32,057 nucleotides of DNA from positions 1 through 32,057 of the IMG/VR virus record IMGVR_UViG_3300025889_000550, one strand, 5' to 3'. Source of the stretch: a virus. This document shows positions 7,749 to 16,111 of the stretch, piece by piece. Under the pieces are notes generated by a model that was given only the letters and a program-made list of their open reading frames with translations, was not told the origin of the DNA and made no database searches. The translations under genes and the position numbers were made by a program. Each line of letters opens with the position of its first letter. Position 1 is the stretch's first letter.

Positions 7749-8420
7749 TTAGCGCATGGCAATTGCTTTCATCCGATCGTATAAGTCACGATCCGTCCTG
7801 AATAGCCGCGCCTGCTCCGTCAGGTTGAATGATTCCCTGGCAAATGGGTTTTTCAGGCCAGCAGGGATGCTGCTACTAGCCTGAGAACCTGGTGCACCAC
7901 TGCCTTGTGGCCGCGGCTGCTTTTGCATCCATGCCGGTAGCGTCTTGGCCCATTCAGCAACAGGCGTGCGTTGATAGCCGTCTACTACTACCACCGTGCC
8001 ATCTGGTTCGCGTTCAATTTGATCGCTGCTTAGCTTGGTCTTTAGCACCATGTCCGGGTCATGGACGATGTCAGCCAATGCCGTCACGGCTGGTGTGACC
8101 AGTTCAAGCTCACGGCATTTGACTTCGAGTTCTGCGATGCGCTGGTCCTTTTGCGCCGTCGCCTCACGGAACTGCTGCTCCAGTACCTGTCGTGCTTCGG
8201 CGTACTTTCCTTGTGATTCAAGCTCAGCCTGTTCAGCGCGACGCTTGAATTCAAGGAGTTCGTCGACATTGACACCATCCGGCAATTTCTTTGACTTTGC
8301 AGCACGCAGCTCGGCAATCAGCTCTTGATTCTTGCGCTCAAGTGCTTCAATGCTGCGTTTGAGCGCATCTGTATCACCACTGGTAGCCGCAGGCTCCATT
8401 GGTTGGTTTTCTTCAGACAT
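7749..8420 (-). CDS. Capsid scaffolding protein
   Basis: This 223-residue, strongly charged protein has a long coiled-coil (residues about 18-105: SIEALERKNQELIAELRAAK, then LLEFKRRAEQAELESQGKYA and further Glu/Gln/Arg heptads). A linker and a C-terminal helix (NLTEQARLFRTDRDLYDRM) that could touch the capsid protein follow. Lying directly upstream of the major capsid gene, it is the expected internal scaffold for procapsid assembly. A 71 bp gap without a gene separates it from the capsid gene. Confidence 0.85.
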   Translation of the reverse strand: MSEENQPMEPAATSGDTDALKRSIEALERKNQELIAELRAAKSKKLPDGVNVDELLEFKRRAEQAELESQGKYAEARQVLEQQFREATAQKDQRIAELEVKCRELELVTPAVTALADIVHDPDMVLKTKLSSDQIEREPDGTVVVVDGYQRTPVAEWAKTLPAWMQKQPRPQGSGAPGSQASSSIPAGLKNPFARESFNLTEQARLFRTDRDLYDRMKAIAMR

Positions 8421-8452
8421 GGATAAGCCGCAGGCTTAAGTACACGTCTAGG

Positions 8453-8599
8453 TTACCACTTCTTCTTCTTACCCTTGCGGCTTTTGCCGGCTTTTGCGAG
8501 TGCGATTGCTATTGCTTGCTTTTGCGGTTTGCCCGCTTTCATCTCCGCTTTTATGTTGGCTGATACTACATCCTTGGATTTGCCCTTCTTGAGTGGCAT
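8453..8599 (-). CDS. Small lysine-rich protein (DUF6496-like)
   Basis: This 48-residue protein begins MPLKKGKSKDVVSANIKAEM, continues KAGKPQKQAIAIALAKAG and ends in a run of Lys/Arg. It matches the look of the DUF6496 family, very basic small proteins common in phage head modules. It may bind DNA or capsid inner surface, but the role is unknown. It overlaps the 3' 131 bp of the neighbouring gene in another frame. The start was chosen because the family begins with MP-(L/F)-KKGKS. Confidence 0.75.
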   Translation of the reverse strand: MPLKKGKSKDVVSANIKAEMKAGKPQKQAIAIALAKAGKSRKGKKKKW

Positions 8600-8765
8600 G
8601 ACGCCATTCAGCAACTGTGATTAGTGTACCGCCGTCTGCAGTGGCCCAACCTTTATCGGTGTAGATGGCTAGCACCCATGCCTCACCTACAAGCGCCTCA
8701 ACTGGATCGCTATAGATATGGAAGATGCCACGGTCACCAAAATGCCGGAGGCTAGGTAGGTCCAT
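8469..8765 (-). CDS. Hypothetical small protein overlapping the DUF6496-like gene
   Basis: This 98-residue protein is not recognised. The first 58 residues (LRHFGDRGIFHIYSDPVEAL, then GEAWVLAIYTDKGW) look like a genuine compact domain and occupy DNA not used by any other gene. The last 40 residues share DNA with the lysine-rich gene in another frame and are low complexity (Ser, Gln, Lys, Arg). The ATG lies inside the end of the head morphogenesis gene (14 bp overlap). Confidence 0.6.
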   Translation of the reverse strand: MDLPSLRHFGDRGIFHIYSDPVEALVGEAWVLAIYTDKGWATADGGTLITVAEWRHATQEGQIQGCSISQHKSGDESGQTAKASNSNRTRKSRQKPQG

Positions 8766-9936
8766 ATCGTTTGCGGAGCTGCTTTAATGTTACCTCTGCG
8801 CCATCATCACGGACTAGCTTTGCGATGGCGTTACGTGGACCGTATTTATCGGCAAGGCGGTTGAAGTATGCAACCTTGCCGGGGCCAAGCGCATCAGCTT
8901 GCACGCTACGCGGCTGCTTAGCTAGCCATTCGCCATAGCTTTGGTTGATTGGCACTTGGCCATCTTTACTAGCCCTGGTTGCCGTAGTCGATGGCGGCAG
9001 GATGTCTGGGTCGATAATTGGCACTGTAGTACTGCGGCAGTTGAAATGCTGCGGTGGCATTGGACCGCGGCCATATTCAAACTCTCTGCCATCTAATGCT
9101 GCGCATCTTGCGCTGGTGCGTGTATCAAGCGTGGCGACGTATCGATATTTCTTGGTTATATCTTGGTTTGCTTCATATACCTGCTGACTGGCAGTATTAG
9201 CCACCTGGTTGATGCTGGTGCGAATTAGCGCCATAACTTGATTGTCAGCTACGGCAGTGGCTTGACCACCTGCTGCTACAAGTTGCCGCACGGTTTTAGC
9301 TTCCTCGCCAAATTGCAAGTTACCAATCAACCGCTTGACGATGCTTGGTGTGGTTTCACCTGTCAATAACCCTTGCCGCACCACTTGGTTAAACCGCTCT
9401 GCTTGATCAACGGCAATGCCGCGAAATGCCTTAGTGACCACCTCACCATTAGGTAGCGTGATGGTGGCACCTTGAGCAGCGGTAAGGCTGAATGTTTGCG
9501 GTGCACCTTGCACTGCAGCAAATAGATCATCCGATAATGCCACCACATTGAGCTGCGTTGGATCTGTGGTGACCACTGACTGCGCAAATTGCAAGCTGAT
9601 CTCCACGGTGCGCACTGCATCACGGCTACCAGGCGGCAATACACGGCGTAGCTGCTCAGTGACAAACTCAGATTGCAACTCGGCTAATCCTTGCAGTTCT
9701 GGCACCATCAGCTCACTTGCATCACCTGCCCATGTTGCCAGGCTGTCCTTCAATTGCGCCAGGATTGCCCGCAACCTTGCTGCTTTGACTGGTGCGGCTA
9801 GCTCATCAATGGTGCGCAGTTGGTTGGCAGCATCAATGATGATGTCGTTATATGCGTTGATCACCCGCCTAGCTACAGAATTGCTATAGCGGTTTAGATC
9901 TATTGCATTGCGATATAACGCCTCTGGTGTGCTCAT
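8752..9936 (-). CDS. Head morphogenesis protein (phage Mu F / SPP1 gp7-like)
   Basis: This 394-residue protein has the Mu F-like domain at about residues 236-308. The pattern is LIRTSINQVANTASQQVYEA, then YVATLDTRTSARCAALDGRE, then PPQHFNCRSTTVPI with conserved Arg, His and Cys. Such minor head proteins are few per capsid, bind the portal and help genome ejection or assembly. The N-terminal 230 residues are helical. It follows the portal gene, as in SPP1-like modules, and its ATG overlaps the preceding stop (ATGA). Confidence 0.9.
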   Translation of the reverse strand: MSTPEALYRNAIDLNRYSNSVARRVINAYNDIIIDAANQLRTIDELAAPVKAARLRAILAQLKDSLATWAGDASELMVPELQGLAELQSEFVTEQLRRVLPPGSRDAVRTVEISLQFAQSVVTTDPTQLNVVALSDDLFAAVQGAPQTFSLTAAQGATITLPNGEVVTKAFRGIAVDQAERFNQVVRQGLLTGETTPSIVKRLIGNLQFGEEAKTVRQLVAAGGQATAVADNQVMALIRTSINQVANTASQQVYEANQDITKKYRYVATLDTRTSARCAALDGREFEYGRGPMPPQHFNCRSTTVPIIDPDILPPSTTATRASKDGQVPINQSYGEWLAKQPRSVQADALGPGKVAYFNRLADKYGPRNAIAKLVRDDGAEVTLKQLRKRYGPT

Positions 9937-10199
9937 TGGAAAATGCCTAGGTCTTGCGGCGCATATCCTGATCGGATACTTACATTTGCGCCACGGTTCA
10001 ACGAGCCTGTAACTAACGCTGCAAATGCGTCATATCCATTCTGCCCATCTTCCATCAGCACAGTTTCATCTACCTCATCTGCTCGGCCATCTTTGTACCA
10101 ACTGATGCGCACAATGGCAAGGATCTCTTCTGGTAGTGCAGATACGGTGTAATCAAGCGTCGAGTTCCTGTTGCTCTTTTGCGGGTCGATCCAAATCAT
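9933..10199 (-). CDS. Hypothetical protein after portal gene
   Basis: The product is 88 residues from the ATG at 10199 (MIWIDPQKSNRNSTLDYTVS...). Upstream in-frame ATGs exist but would overlap the portal gene by over 150 bp; the chosen start still overlaps it by 47 bp. The middle (EEILAIVRISWYKDGRADEV) suggests a small alpha/beta domain. No family is recognised. The stop overlaps the start of the head morphogenesis gene, so it is in the coupled operon. Confidence 0.65.
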   Translation of the reverse strand: MIWIDPQKSNRNSTLDYTVSALPEEILAIVRISWYKDGRADEVDETVLMEDGQNGYDAFAALVTGSLNRGANVSIRSGYAPQDLGIFQ

Positions 10200-11601
10200 C
10201 ACGTCCACTAGGCGATCCGTTATCCAGTCGAGTAGCCGGTAAATCAAGCCCCGCATTGGATGTAGCCTCCAGTTCTTCATCCACGTTAAAGTCATCCCCC
10301 AGCACCTCACCGTCGCTTAACTGACGGAGCAGTGTTTCCTGGGTGATGGTGCCAGCAGTGTACAGCTGCAGCAGCGACTGGATTTCTTGTGGTTCAAGGC
10401 GTGCGCCGATGAAGTCACGGTTGACGTAGCAGCTACCGGCTGCAGCGGCTTGCCCGAGGTACTGCGCATGGTATTGCAGACAGTTGTCGATCATGTCCTG
10501 CACGTTCTGGGCAATGACCGTCATCGTGCTGTCGCCTTGGCTGCGATCAATGCGCTTTGCCTCGGCAGTCTCTGCTGATAGCTTCTGGCCTAGCACTGCA
10601 GATAGCCCTAGCTCATTGATCTGCGCAGCAATCTGCTCCAGCCTGCGAAACTGATAGTCGAAGCTGGTGCCCTTGGGCTCGATGTACTCTGCCTTGCCTT
10701 CAGCAGGAAATGCAATGGCCTCGCCAGGGCCTGCAGATACCTCCTCGGCTGCCGATGGGAAACCAAAGAATGCCAGCATCGGCACCGCTGAGATATGCAG
10801 TTGATTGTCGAGGTCTGATTGCACCTGATATACCTTCAGGTTTAGCTCTGCAATATCTTCCAGCGGCGGCCGTGATTCGAGGTAGCCAACACGGTTGCTA
10901 TATGCAATGGAGAATGGGATCTCGCTAAGGCTGGTGGTGCCTTCATCAGTGATGCGAAATTCACCGTCATCACCTTTCTGGTGGAGTTGATATGCGCCAG
11001 GTGTCAGCAGTCGAATCTGCTGCACTGCCTTCTCGCCATATTCGCCATCAGGTACGGTGACAGTTTCCGATAGCCGCAGCATGGATAGCACCTGTTGGCC
11101 ATCTTTTAGCTCAGTGCGCCAGCCAAGGATCTGCCGTGGCGTGTAGGTCACCCAATATGGGCGCCCACCATCTTGCGGTGCGTCTACGAGCGTGCCGACG
11201 TGGCCATAACGCACCAGCTTGCGAGCAGTTTCGTAGGTCCATACATTCAGGTCATTGCCTTGCATGTCTACGTCAAATAGCTGCTCAGTGATCACATCAC
11301 TGGTATCCTCAAGCCTTACTGGCTTGCGCGTCAACATGCCAGCGAGCATCCGCTCAAGGCGCTGGTAGTACGGAGGGCATACACTGCGTGCTAGGCGGTT
11401 GTCGTAGGATTCATCAAGCTCGCGGGGCTCTTGCGGCAGATAACGGCGGTGCTTCTTGCGCATCCCGTAGGTGCCGCTCATCAGATCTTCAATCAAGATC
11501 CAATGCGGCTCCTGCGCAAACCATGCGGTGTTCGGATCACTAACCTGCGTGACTTGCCGCTGAGCAAGCGGGCGATCGTAGAAGTTATAACCTGAATACA
11601 T
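10153..11601 (-). CDS. Portal protein (DUF4055-like)
   Basis: This 482-residue protein lies two genes downstream of the large terminase. It shows DUF4055-type portal features: an N-terminal region with RRYLPQEPRELDESYDNRLA, the YYQRLERMLAGMLTRKP segment, the wing/stem part ESRPPLEDIAELNLKVYQVQ and SDLDNQLHISAVPML, and a C-terminal helical region (LSAETAEAKRIDRSQGDS). Portals form the dodecameric ring at one capsid vertex through which DNA is pumped. Length fits. The C-terminal tail is acidic and overlaps the next gene. Confidence 0.9.
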   Translation of the reverse strand: MYSGYNFYDRPLAQRQVTQVSDPNTAWFAQEPHWILIEDLMSGTYGMRKKHRRYLPQEPRELDESYDNRLARSVCPPYYQRLERMLAGMLTRKPVRLEDTSDVITEQLFDVDMQGNDLNVWTYETARKLVRYGHVGTLVDAPQDGGRPYWVTYTPRQILGWRTELKDGQQVLSMLRLSETVTVPDGEYGEKAVQQIRLLTPGAYQLHQKGDDGEFRITDEGTTSLSEIPFSIAYSNRVGYLESRPPLEDIAELNLKVYQVQSDLDNQLHISAVPMLAFFGFPSAAEEVSAGPGEAIAFPAEGKAEYIEPKGTSFDYQFRRLEQIAAQINELGLSAVLGQKLSAETAEAKRIDRSQGDSTMTVIAQNVQDMIDNCLQYHAQYLGQAAAAGSCYVNRDFIGARLEPQEIQSLLQLYTAGTITQETLLRQLSDGEVLGDDFNVDEELEATSNAGLDLPATRLDNGSPSGRDDLDRPAKEQQELDA

Positions 11602-11624
11602 TGATCGCCCGCAGTGTTAACAGT

Positions 11625-11963
11625 TTAAGCGGGTACCGCCGATAGCGTAATGCTGGTGCGGCCTAGCTTGATGTCAAATTCATCGCCGGGTTGGAAACCC
11701 ATTGATGTGACATAAGCAGAACCAACCAACAGGTTACCGTTAAACTGCACCTTAGCCTTGTTGCTAAGTTTGCGGCCTGGCTTCTTCTCAGATGTCAAGG
11801 CAACACCTTTGGCTTCCAGTAGCGCCTCATAAAAGGCGGTGAAATTCAGACGTTCGGTGCCATCCTTTTTGGTGCTTACATAGCCGCATTCACGGACAAG
11901 CACCGATTTTGAGGCATCACCTAATTCTTTTACTTTTGCGAGTAGCTCAGATCCGGTCAGCAT
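11625..11963 (-). CDS. cyAbrB-like transcriptional regulator
   Basis: The 112 residues match the cyanobacterial AbrB-like (cyAbrB, PF14250-type) architecture throughout. They open LTGSELLAKVKELGDASKS, then CGYVSTKKDGTERLNFTAFY, then EALLEAKGV, and end with the swapped-hairpin AbrB-type domain FNGNLLVGSAYVTSMGFQPG followed by DEFDIKLGRTSITL. In cyanobacteria such proteins bind DNA and control carbon/nitrogen genes and differentiation. Here it sits between large terminase and portal genes on the same strand, an unusual place for a regulator. It may act on host or phage promoters late in infection; this is inference. The family call is strong. Confidence 0.9.
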   Translation of the reverse strand: MLTGSELLAKVKELGDASKSVLVRECGYVSTKKDGTERLNFTAFYEALLEAKGVALTSEKKPGRKLSNKAKVQFNGNLLVGSAYVTSMGFQPGDEFDIKLGRTSITLSAVPA

Positions 11964-11987
11964 TTGGTATGGGCGTGCTGGGCTTGC

Positions 11988-13337
11988 TCAGTATATCCTA
12001 ATGCCTGTCGATCTGCCAGCACCAGCATGTAATGGGTTGAATTCACGCCAGATCAGATAGCCGAGTGCGTCATTCATGTGGTCATGGCCGCCATCCTTAT
12101 CGGGTTCGCCTTTCTCGGTGTAACACTGCAGCTCTAGGCATTCGATCATGCGCTTGCAAGTTTCTGACACCTGCAACCGGATCTGCCCTTTGCCATTTTC
12201 TAGTAGCGCCTGGACTGCTGCGACGCGATCACGCACTGGTGGATTGGCACGTGGTGACTGGTTGCTGATGCCGTATGTCTCAAGGATCTGAATGTCAGTT
12301 TGCGTTGCATTAGTGCTGCGGTTGCCGCCGCTGGCATCTGGATAGCCGTAGATGCGATGGTCTGGGTACCGCCTGCGAATTTCAGCACCAAGCTGGTCGG
12401 TGTCATGAGCGCCTGAGATCTCGTCAATGATGACCAACCCTTTAGCAGTGCGTATGCCGATAACAGCCGACATGTTGCCAACGTTGAAGTCAACGCCAAC
12501 CCTGAGCGGTTCACGGTCAATGCTGGGCAGGTCAGTGGTTACATGTTTCTCCCGCGTGAAGCGGTCGTAAACAGTGCCGGTTGTCAGGTTGACGAAGTCG
12601 CCGTCGAGGTATGCCCGCAGCATTGTCGGGTCATAGTTGGCCTGCAGCCGCTCGATGAAGTCAGCAGGTAGGTGTGGGTTATCCACTGACCGCATCTTGA
12701 TCAGCTTGCGGTCATCACGGCCGCGTGCTTCATCGCTGCCGAATGTGTTCCACATCCAGCGGAAGCCTTCTGGCGTGGATGCTGCTCCAAACTGGCGGAC
12801 ATTACCGGCACGCAAGCGGCCAAGGATCTTGGGGAATGCCTTGTTGGCGATAGATGGCGTGACGGTGTCGATCTCATCAGCTAGCACCCAGGCAAGGTTC
12901 AAGCCAATGATGCGGCTCCAATTCTCGAAGCTGCGACACAGGATCTTGGTATCACCGCCTGGCAGGTGCAGCATGTATTCCGGCAGCGGGCTGGCGCGAA
13001 AAGTGTATGGGATGCCGTAAGCGTCGAGGAAATCATCGAAGTCGTTTTGCCAGATGTCGCGGATTAGCGGCCCCGTGGGCTCCATCACCGCGCCAATAAA
13101 GCCTTGGTTGGCCACGGCCAGCATCACCGCTTTAGCGCATAACGCACGGGTCTTACCAGCGCCATAGCCAGCGGAAATGCCAATGATCTGCGTGGCGGTG
13201 TCATCAACAAATGCAAGCTGGCCTGGGTGTAGGCCATTGCGGATGTTTGCTATTTGCTCACTCATGGATGATGCGGTTGGCATCTCCATAAAGCTAAGCA
13301 ATGGCACAGGCTCGCAGATGCCGGTAACGAGGCTCAC
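11988..13337 (-). CDS. terL: Terminase large subunit
   Basis: This 449-residue packaging motor has an ATPase domain with Walker A SAGYGAGKT at about 55-63 and Walker B VLADEID at about 151-157. A motif III-like GAASTPEGF follows. The RNase H-like nuclease domain has acidic residues in GVDFNVGN (Asp283), YGYPDASGGNRS (Asp334) and HDHMNDALGY (Asp423). It would cut concatemers and pump DNA through the portal. The GTG start at 13337 is chosen because it overlaps the stop of the tiny upstream gene (GTGA); ATGs at residues 17, 19 and 25 are alternatives. Confidence 0.95.
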   Translation of the reverse strand: MSLVTGICEPVPLLSFMEMPTASSMSEQIANIRNGLHPGQLAFVDDTATQIIGISAGYGAGKTRALCAKAVMLAVANQGFIGAVMEPTGPLIRDIWQNDFDDFLDAYGIPYTFRASPLPEYMLHLPGGDTKILCRSFENWSRIIGLNLAWVLADEIDTVTPSIANKAFPKILGRLRAGNVRQFGAASTPEGFRWMWNTFGSDEARGRDDRKLIKMRSVDNPHLPADFIERLQANYDPTMLRAYLDGDFVNLTTGTVYDRFTREKHVTTDLPSIDREPLRVGVDFNVGNMSAVIGIRTAKGLVIIDEISGAHDTDQLGAEIRRRYPDHRIYGYPDASGGNRSTNATQTDIQILETYGISNQSPRANPPVRDRVAAVQALLENGKGQIRLQVSETCKRMIECLELQCYTEKGEPDKDGGHDHMNDALGYLIWREFNPLHAGAGRSTGIRIY

Positions 13338-13459
13338 AAGGGCTTGCGGATGATCGTCTTGGCGGTGCCATCAGGCTTTACGACGATGCGATGCAGAATC
13401 CGCGGCTCATCACCCTTGGGCTTAAGCAGTCGGCCAACAGCGGTAACGGTGGGTGTCAT
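13334..13459 (-). CDS. Tiny basic protein upstream of terL
   Basis: A 41-residue frame (MTPTVTAVGRLLKPKGDEPR..., ending ...AKTIIRKPL) is joined at both ends by overlapping codons: its ATG overlaps the preceding gene's TGA (ATGA) and its TGA overlaps the terminase GTG (GTGA). This double overlap and the filled gap support a real gene. The product is basic with a short beta pattern. No family recognised. Confidence 0.65.
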   Translation of the reverse strand: MTPTVTAVGRLLKPKGDEPRILHRIVVKPDGTAKTIIRKPL

Positions 13460-13593
13460 TCTGCATCCTCGTCAGTAGTGAACAGGTCGTTAAGCAGCTC
13501 AGCCTTAGCGATTTCAAGCGCGCCAATCAGCTCAATAGCTGACAGCTCAGATTCGCCAATGAGATCAGCAAGGCTGGCGAGAAACAATTCCAT
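13456..13593 (-). CDS. Small acidic helical protein
   Basis: The product is 45 residues from the ATG at 13593 (MELFLASLADLIGESELSAI...), almost wholly helical and acidic, ending DEDAE. A longer form from 13674 would overlap the metallopeptidase-like gene by 47 bp; the start is uncertain because neither has a clear ribosome site. Its stop overlaps the next ATG. Function unknown; position between terminase genes is noted only. Confidence 0.55.
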   Translation of the reverse strand: MELFLASLADLIGESELSAIELIGALEIAKAELLNDLFTTDEDAE

Positions 13594-13627
13594 ATTGTAA
13601 GGTGATAACGTGTTGAGCTTAGCAGAG

Positions 13628-14500
13628 TCAACGTTTGCGCTTTGCACGCGGAGACACAAATTGACCAACAACACCTTGCCGGCGTTGCTGGGATTTAACT
13701 GAAGGCAGCCGCTCGCCAGTGACTTGTCGATAAAGGCCCATTACTTTGCTGTCATATTTCTTGCCAAGAGACAACGCAGCCCTGGTTTCAGCCGCAAACT
13801 CTGCTGGGCTAGTTCGTGCATATTGACTCACCCGCCTAGCCAGCCTTTGCGTTGCAACTACTTTGTCTGCATCTGCGTAAATTTGCCCTTTCTTTCTCAA
13901 TTGCATTTCAAAACTGGCTGCCATTTTCATAGGATTATGCCTAATATGCCCAAGTTCATGCTGAACAACGTGGCCTGCTTTAGCTGTTGAAAAAAGATTC
14001 CGCCTCCTATCCTTAATTGCGGATTGCCGAGGATTTGCCCACGAAGAATGGGAAGCGTTAAAATCAATTTGATTGGGCGTTTTTGAGCTAACAGACGCAA
14101 CTGAACTACTTCGTTTGTTGCTTCTTAGTGCTGTTCGTGCTCCAGCCATTTCTGCTGTTTTTCTGGCATTAGCAATATTTGCTTTAGCATCAGTGCCGTA
14201 ACCAGGTGTTGATTTTGTTGCTCTTGAAAAAAGATTTTCTGGCCTAGCGTTAGCTTTAACTAGGACGCGTTTTTTGGCTACATTTGTCGCAGTCTTGCCT
14301 TGCCCAATTTTGCTAGCGGCGCTAGGGTCGCGCTTTACTTTTCCTTTGATGGTGCCTGCTGCTTTAGAGCCACTGGCTTGCATAGTTTGCGTCTTGCGCT
14401 TATTACCTGCTGCTGTCCTAAGCCGTCCGCCTCTTGCCGTAGCTCCTGCGCCTTTCGGAGCAAATCTGCCTCGATTGTCACGGGAATAACGGCGTGCCAT
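13628..14500 (-). CDS. Basic protein with HExxH metallopeptidase motif
   Basis: This 290-residue protein has an N-terminal half that is very basic and disordered-looking (MARRYSRDNRGRFAPKGAG...). The C-terminal half carries HVVQHELGHIRHN, with HELGH at 181-185, and a downstream helix SPAEFAAET whose Glu238 could be a third zinc ligand, as in gluzincins. The end is again basic (SPRAKRKR). It could be a virion or head maturation peptidase, or one injected with DNA; the sequence does not tell. It is unusual in lying between small and large terminase genes. Lys/Arg richness suggests nucleic acid contact. Confidence 0.7.
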   Translation of the reverse strand: MARRYSRDNRGRFAPKGAGATARGGRLRTAAGNKRKTQTMQASGSKAAGTIKGKVKRDPSAASKIGQGKTATNVAKKRVLVKANARPENLFSRATKSTPGYGTDAKANIANARKTAEMAGARTALRSNKRSSSVASVSSKTPNQIDFNASHSSWANPRQSAIKDRRRNLFSTAKAGHVVQHELGHIRHNPMKMAASFEMQLRKKGQIYADADKVVATQRLARRVSQYARTSPAEFAAETRAALSLGKKYDSKVMGLYRQVTGERLPSVKSQQRRQGVVGQFVSPRAKRKR

Positions 14501-14528
14501 TGCTAATGTTTCATTGCACGCAGTCTAA

Positions 14529-14879
14529 TCACTTCATCTCAAACTGCAGCAGCGAAGCCTGAGCTTTTAGGAACTGCAGTGCCGCAAGTCGGTTGGTAGT
14601 GGTGACACCTTCATCGCGATCTTCAGGATTAAGCTCCTGCCATCTCCAATCTTGCAGCTCAGCAACAGACTGCTCCAACCATTTAGGGCGCTCAATTTCT
14701 AGATCACGCGATAACAATTGCCGTGCTTCGGCAAGGTAAGTTTCGCCTGTTCTTTCACTTACTTTCCATTTTTCCGAAGCATGACGAAGGATTCGATACC
14801 TAGAGGCCCCTTTAATTAGGAGCCTGTAGATCTCATGCACCCGTAGGATTTTCTCGTGTTCAGTGCCCTTGCGCGCCAC
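14529..14879 (-). CDS. Probable terminase small subunit
   Basis: This 116-residue helical protein has a helix-turn-helix-like N-terminal half (ILRVHEIYRLLIKGASRYRI, then WKVSERTGETYLAEARQLL) and a C-terminal oligomerisation-like helix (TNRLAALQFLKAQASLLQFE). This matches small terminases, which recognise the packaging site. It lies three genes upstream of terL and 4 bp after the clamp gene. A different DNA-binding role cannot be excluded. Confidence 0.68.
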   Translation of the reverse strand: MARKGTEHEKILRVHEIYRLLIKGASRYRILRHASEKWKVSERTGETYLAEARQLLSRDLEIERPKWLEQSVAELQDWRWQELNPEDRDEGVTTTNRLAALQFLKAQASLLQFEMK

Positions 14880-14883
14880 GGAA

Positions 14884-15918
14884 TTAACTGCGAATTTGCA
14901 CAGGCATAATCAGGTAAGTCTGATCTGATGCATTGGTTGGCGTGATAACTACAGGAGTAGTAGCACCATTTGCCGATAGTGTAACAGATTCCGCTGAACG
15001 GAATGCTTTTAGACCATCGAGCAGGTAATGCACGTTGAAGGCTAGCGCTAGTTTGCCAGTGGTGCCGGTGTATTTGATGGATTCGGTGCCATTGCTGGCA
15101 TCCGCTTCAGCGCTGATCACCATGGTGCCATTGTCGCCGATGAGTAGTTTGACGATTTCGCCAATGAGCGCAACACGCTCAAGGCATCGCGCAAAGCGGT
15201 GACGATCAAGGGTGATAGCGGTGTCGAAGGTGGCGGGTATGAGCTTTGCCACATCGGGGTAAGTGCCATCAAGGATGCGGCTGTAGATGGTGATGCCATC
15301 GCCGGCGTCGATAACCGCTTGGCCATTAGCTGCTGCGATGCCAACGGTGCGATCCTGCAACAGCTTCATGGTGCTGGCTGGCAGGGTGAGGTTAATGCCA
15401 TCGGGTAGGTCCACCGGCAGCCGCATGAGCCGATGGCCATCGGTGGCTTCCATGAAGCCGTTGGCGAGGTGAATCCCCTGTAGCACCTGCTTGGATGCGT
15501 CAGTGCTGGCTGCCATGAGACATGCACGCACGCCAGCGGTGATGTCTAGGTCAGCGCTAGGAGCCTCTACAACGGGCATCGCCGGGTAATCGGCTGCATC
15601 CTGCCCAGCAAGGCCGTAGGAGCCCCCAGAGGCGCTCACAGTGCCATCTGCGACCTCCACAGCCTCCGTGTCATCCATGCGGCTTACAAGGCCAGCTAGA
15701 AGCCGATACGGAAGTGCCATGGCGCCGGCAACGTTGACGGCTGCCGGGATGGTGACGGTGATGCCTAGGTCAAGGTTGAAGCCGGTGATGGTGGCAGTGG
15801 CGTTAGCAGCGGTGATCAGGCAGCAGTCAAGGATCGGGTGTGAGCTGCGAACACCAACGGCTGGTGCAATGGTGCGTAAGGCGTGGTCGAGATCAACCTG
15901 CGAGGTGATGAGCTTCAT
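14884..15918 (-). CDS. dnaN: DNA polymerase sliding clamp (DnaN/beta-like)
   Basis: The product is 344 residues from the ATG at 15918 (MKLITSQVDLDHALRTIAPA), the usual beta-clamp N-terminus. The frame is open farther upstream, but those residues are not clamp-like and overlap the previous gene. Three repeated domains are visible, with family landmarks SHPILDCCLI, LAGQDAADYPAMPVV, ATDGHRLMRL, LDGTYPDVAKLIP, HRFARCLERVALI and the C-terminal YLIMPVQIRS. A clamp tethers a polymerase to DNA. No polymerase gene lies in the window, so it may recruit the host replicase or an enzyme encoded outside. Confidence 0.92.
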   Translation of the reverse strand: MKLITSQVDLDHALRTIAPAVGVRSSHPILDCCLITAANATATITGFNLDLGITVTIPAAVNVAGAMALPYRLLAGLVSRMDDTEAVEVADGTVSASGGSYGLAGQDAADYPAMPVVEAPSADLDITAGVRACLMAASTDASKQVLQGIHLANGFMEATDGHRLMRLPVDLPDGINLTLPASTMKLLQDRTVGIAAANGQAVIDAGDGITIYSRILDGTYPDVAKLIPATFDTAITLDRHRFARCLERVALIGEIVKLLIGDNGTMVISAEADASNGTESIKYTGTTGKLALAFNVHYLLDGLKAFRSAESVTLSANGATTPVVITPTNASDQTYLIMPVQIRS

Positions 15919-16111
15919 GGAGTGATGCGATGATTTTGCTGTAGTCGTCTTCAAAGCTGATGACCAGTTCCATGGGGATTGGCTGGCCGTCGTCTTGAGC
16001 ATTGTCGCGGATGGCCGCGGCGTATGCAAGCGCTCGTGTCATGCAGTCATGGAGTCGGTTGATGACCGGCGACTGCTTGGCTGGGATGTTGATCAAGTCT
16101 GGTGATGACAT
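15893..16111 (-). CDS. Hypothetical small protein before the clamp gene
   Basis: The product is 72 residues from the ATG at 16111 (MSSPDLINIPAKQSPVINRL...). It is acidic near the end (VISFEDDYSKIIASLHEAHH). It overlaps the RHH gene by 65 bp and the clamp gene by 26 bp. A shorter start at 16042 would remove the first overlap. No family recognised. Place in the operon suggests a replication accessory role, without proof. Confidence 0.6.
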   Translation of the reverse strand: MSSPDLINIPAKQSPVINRLHDCMTRALAYAAAIRDNAQDDGQPIPMELVISFEDDYSKIIASLHEAHHLAG

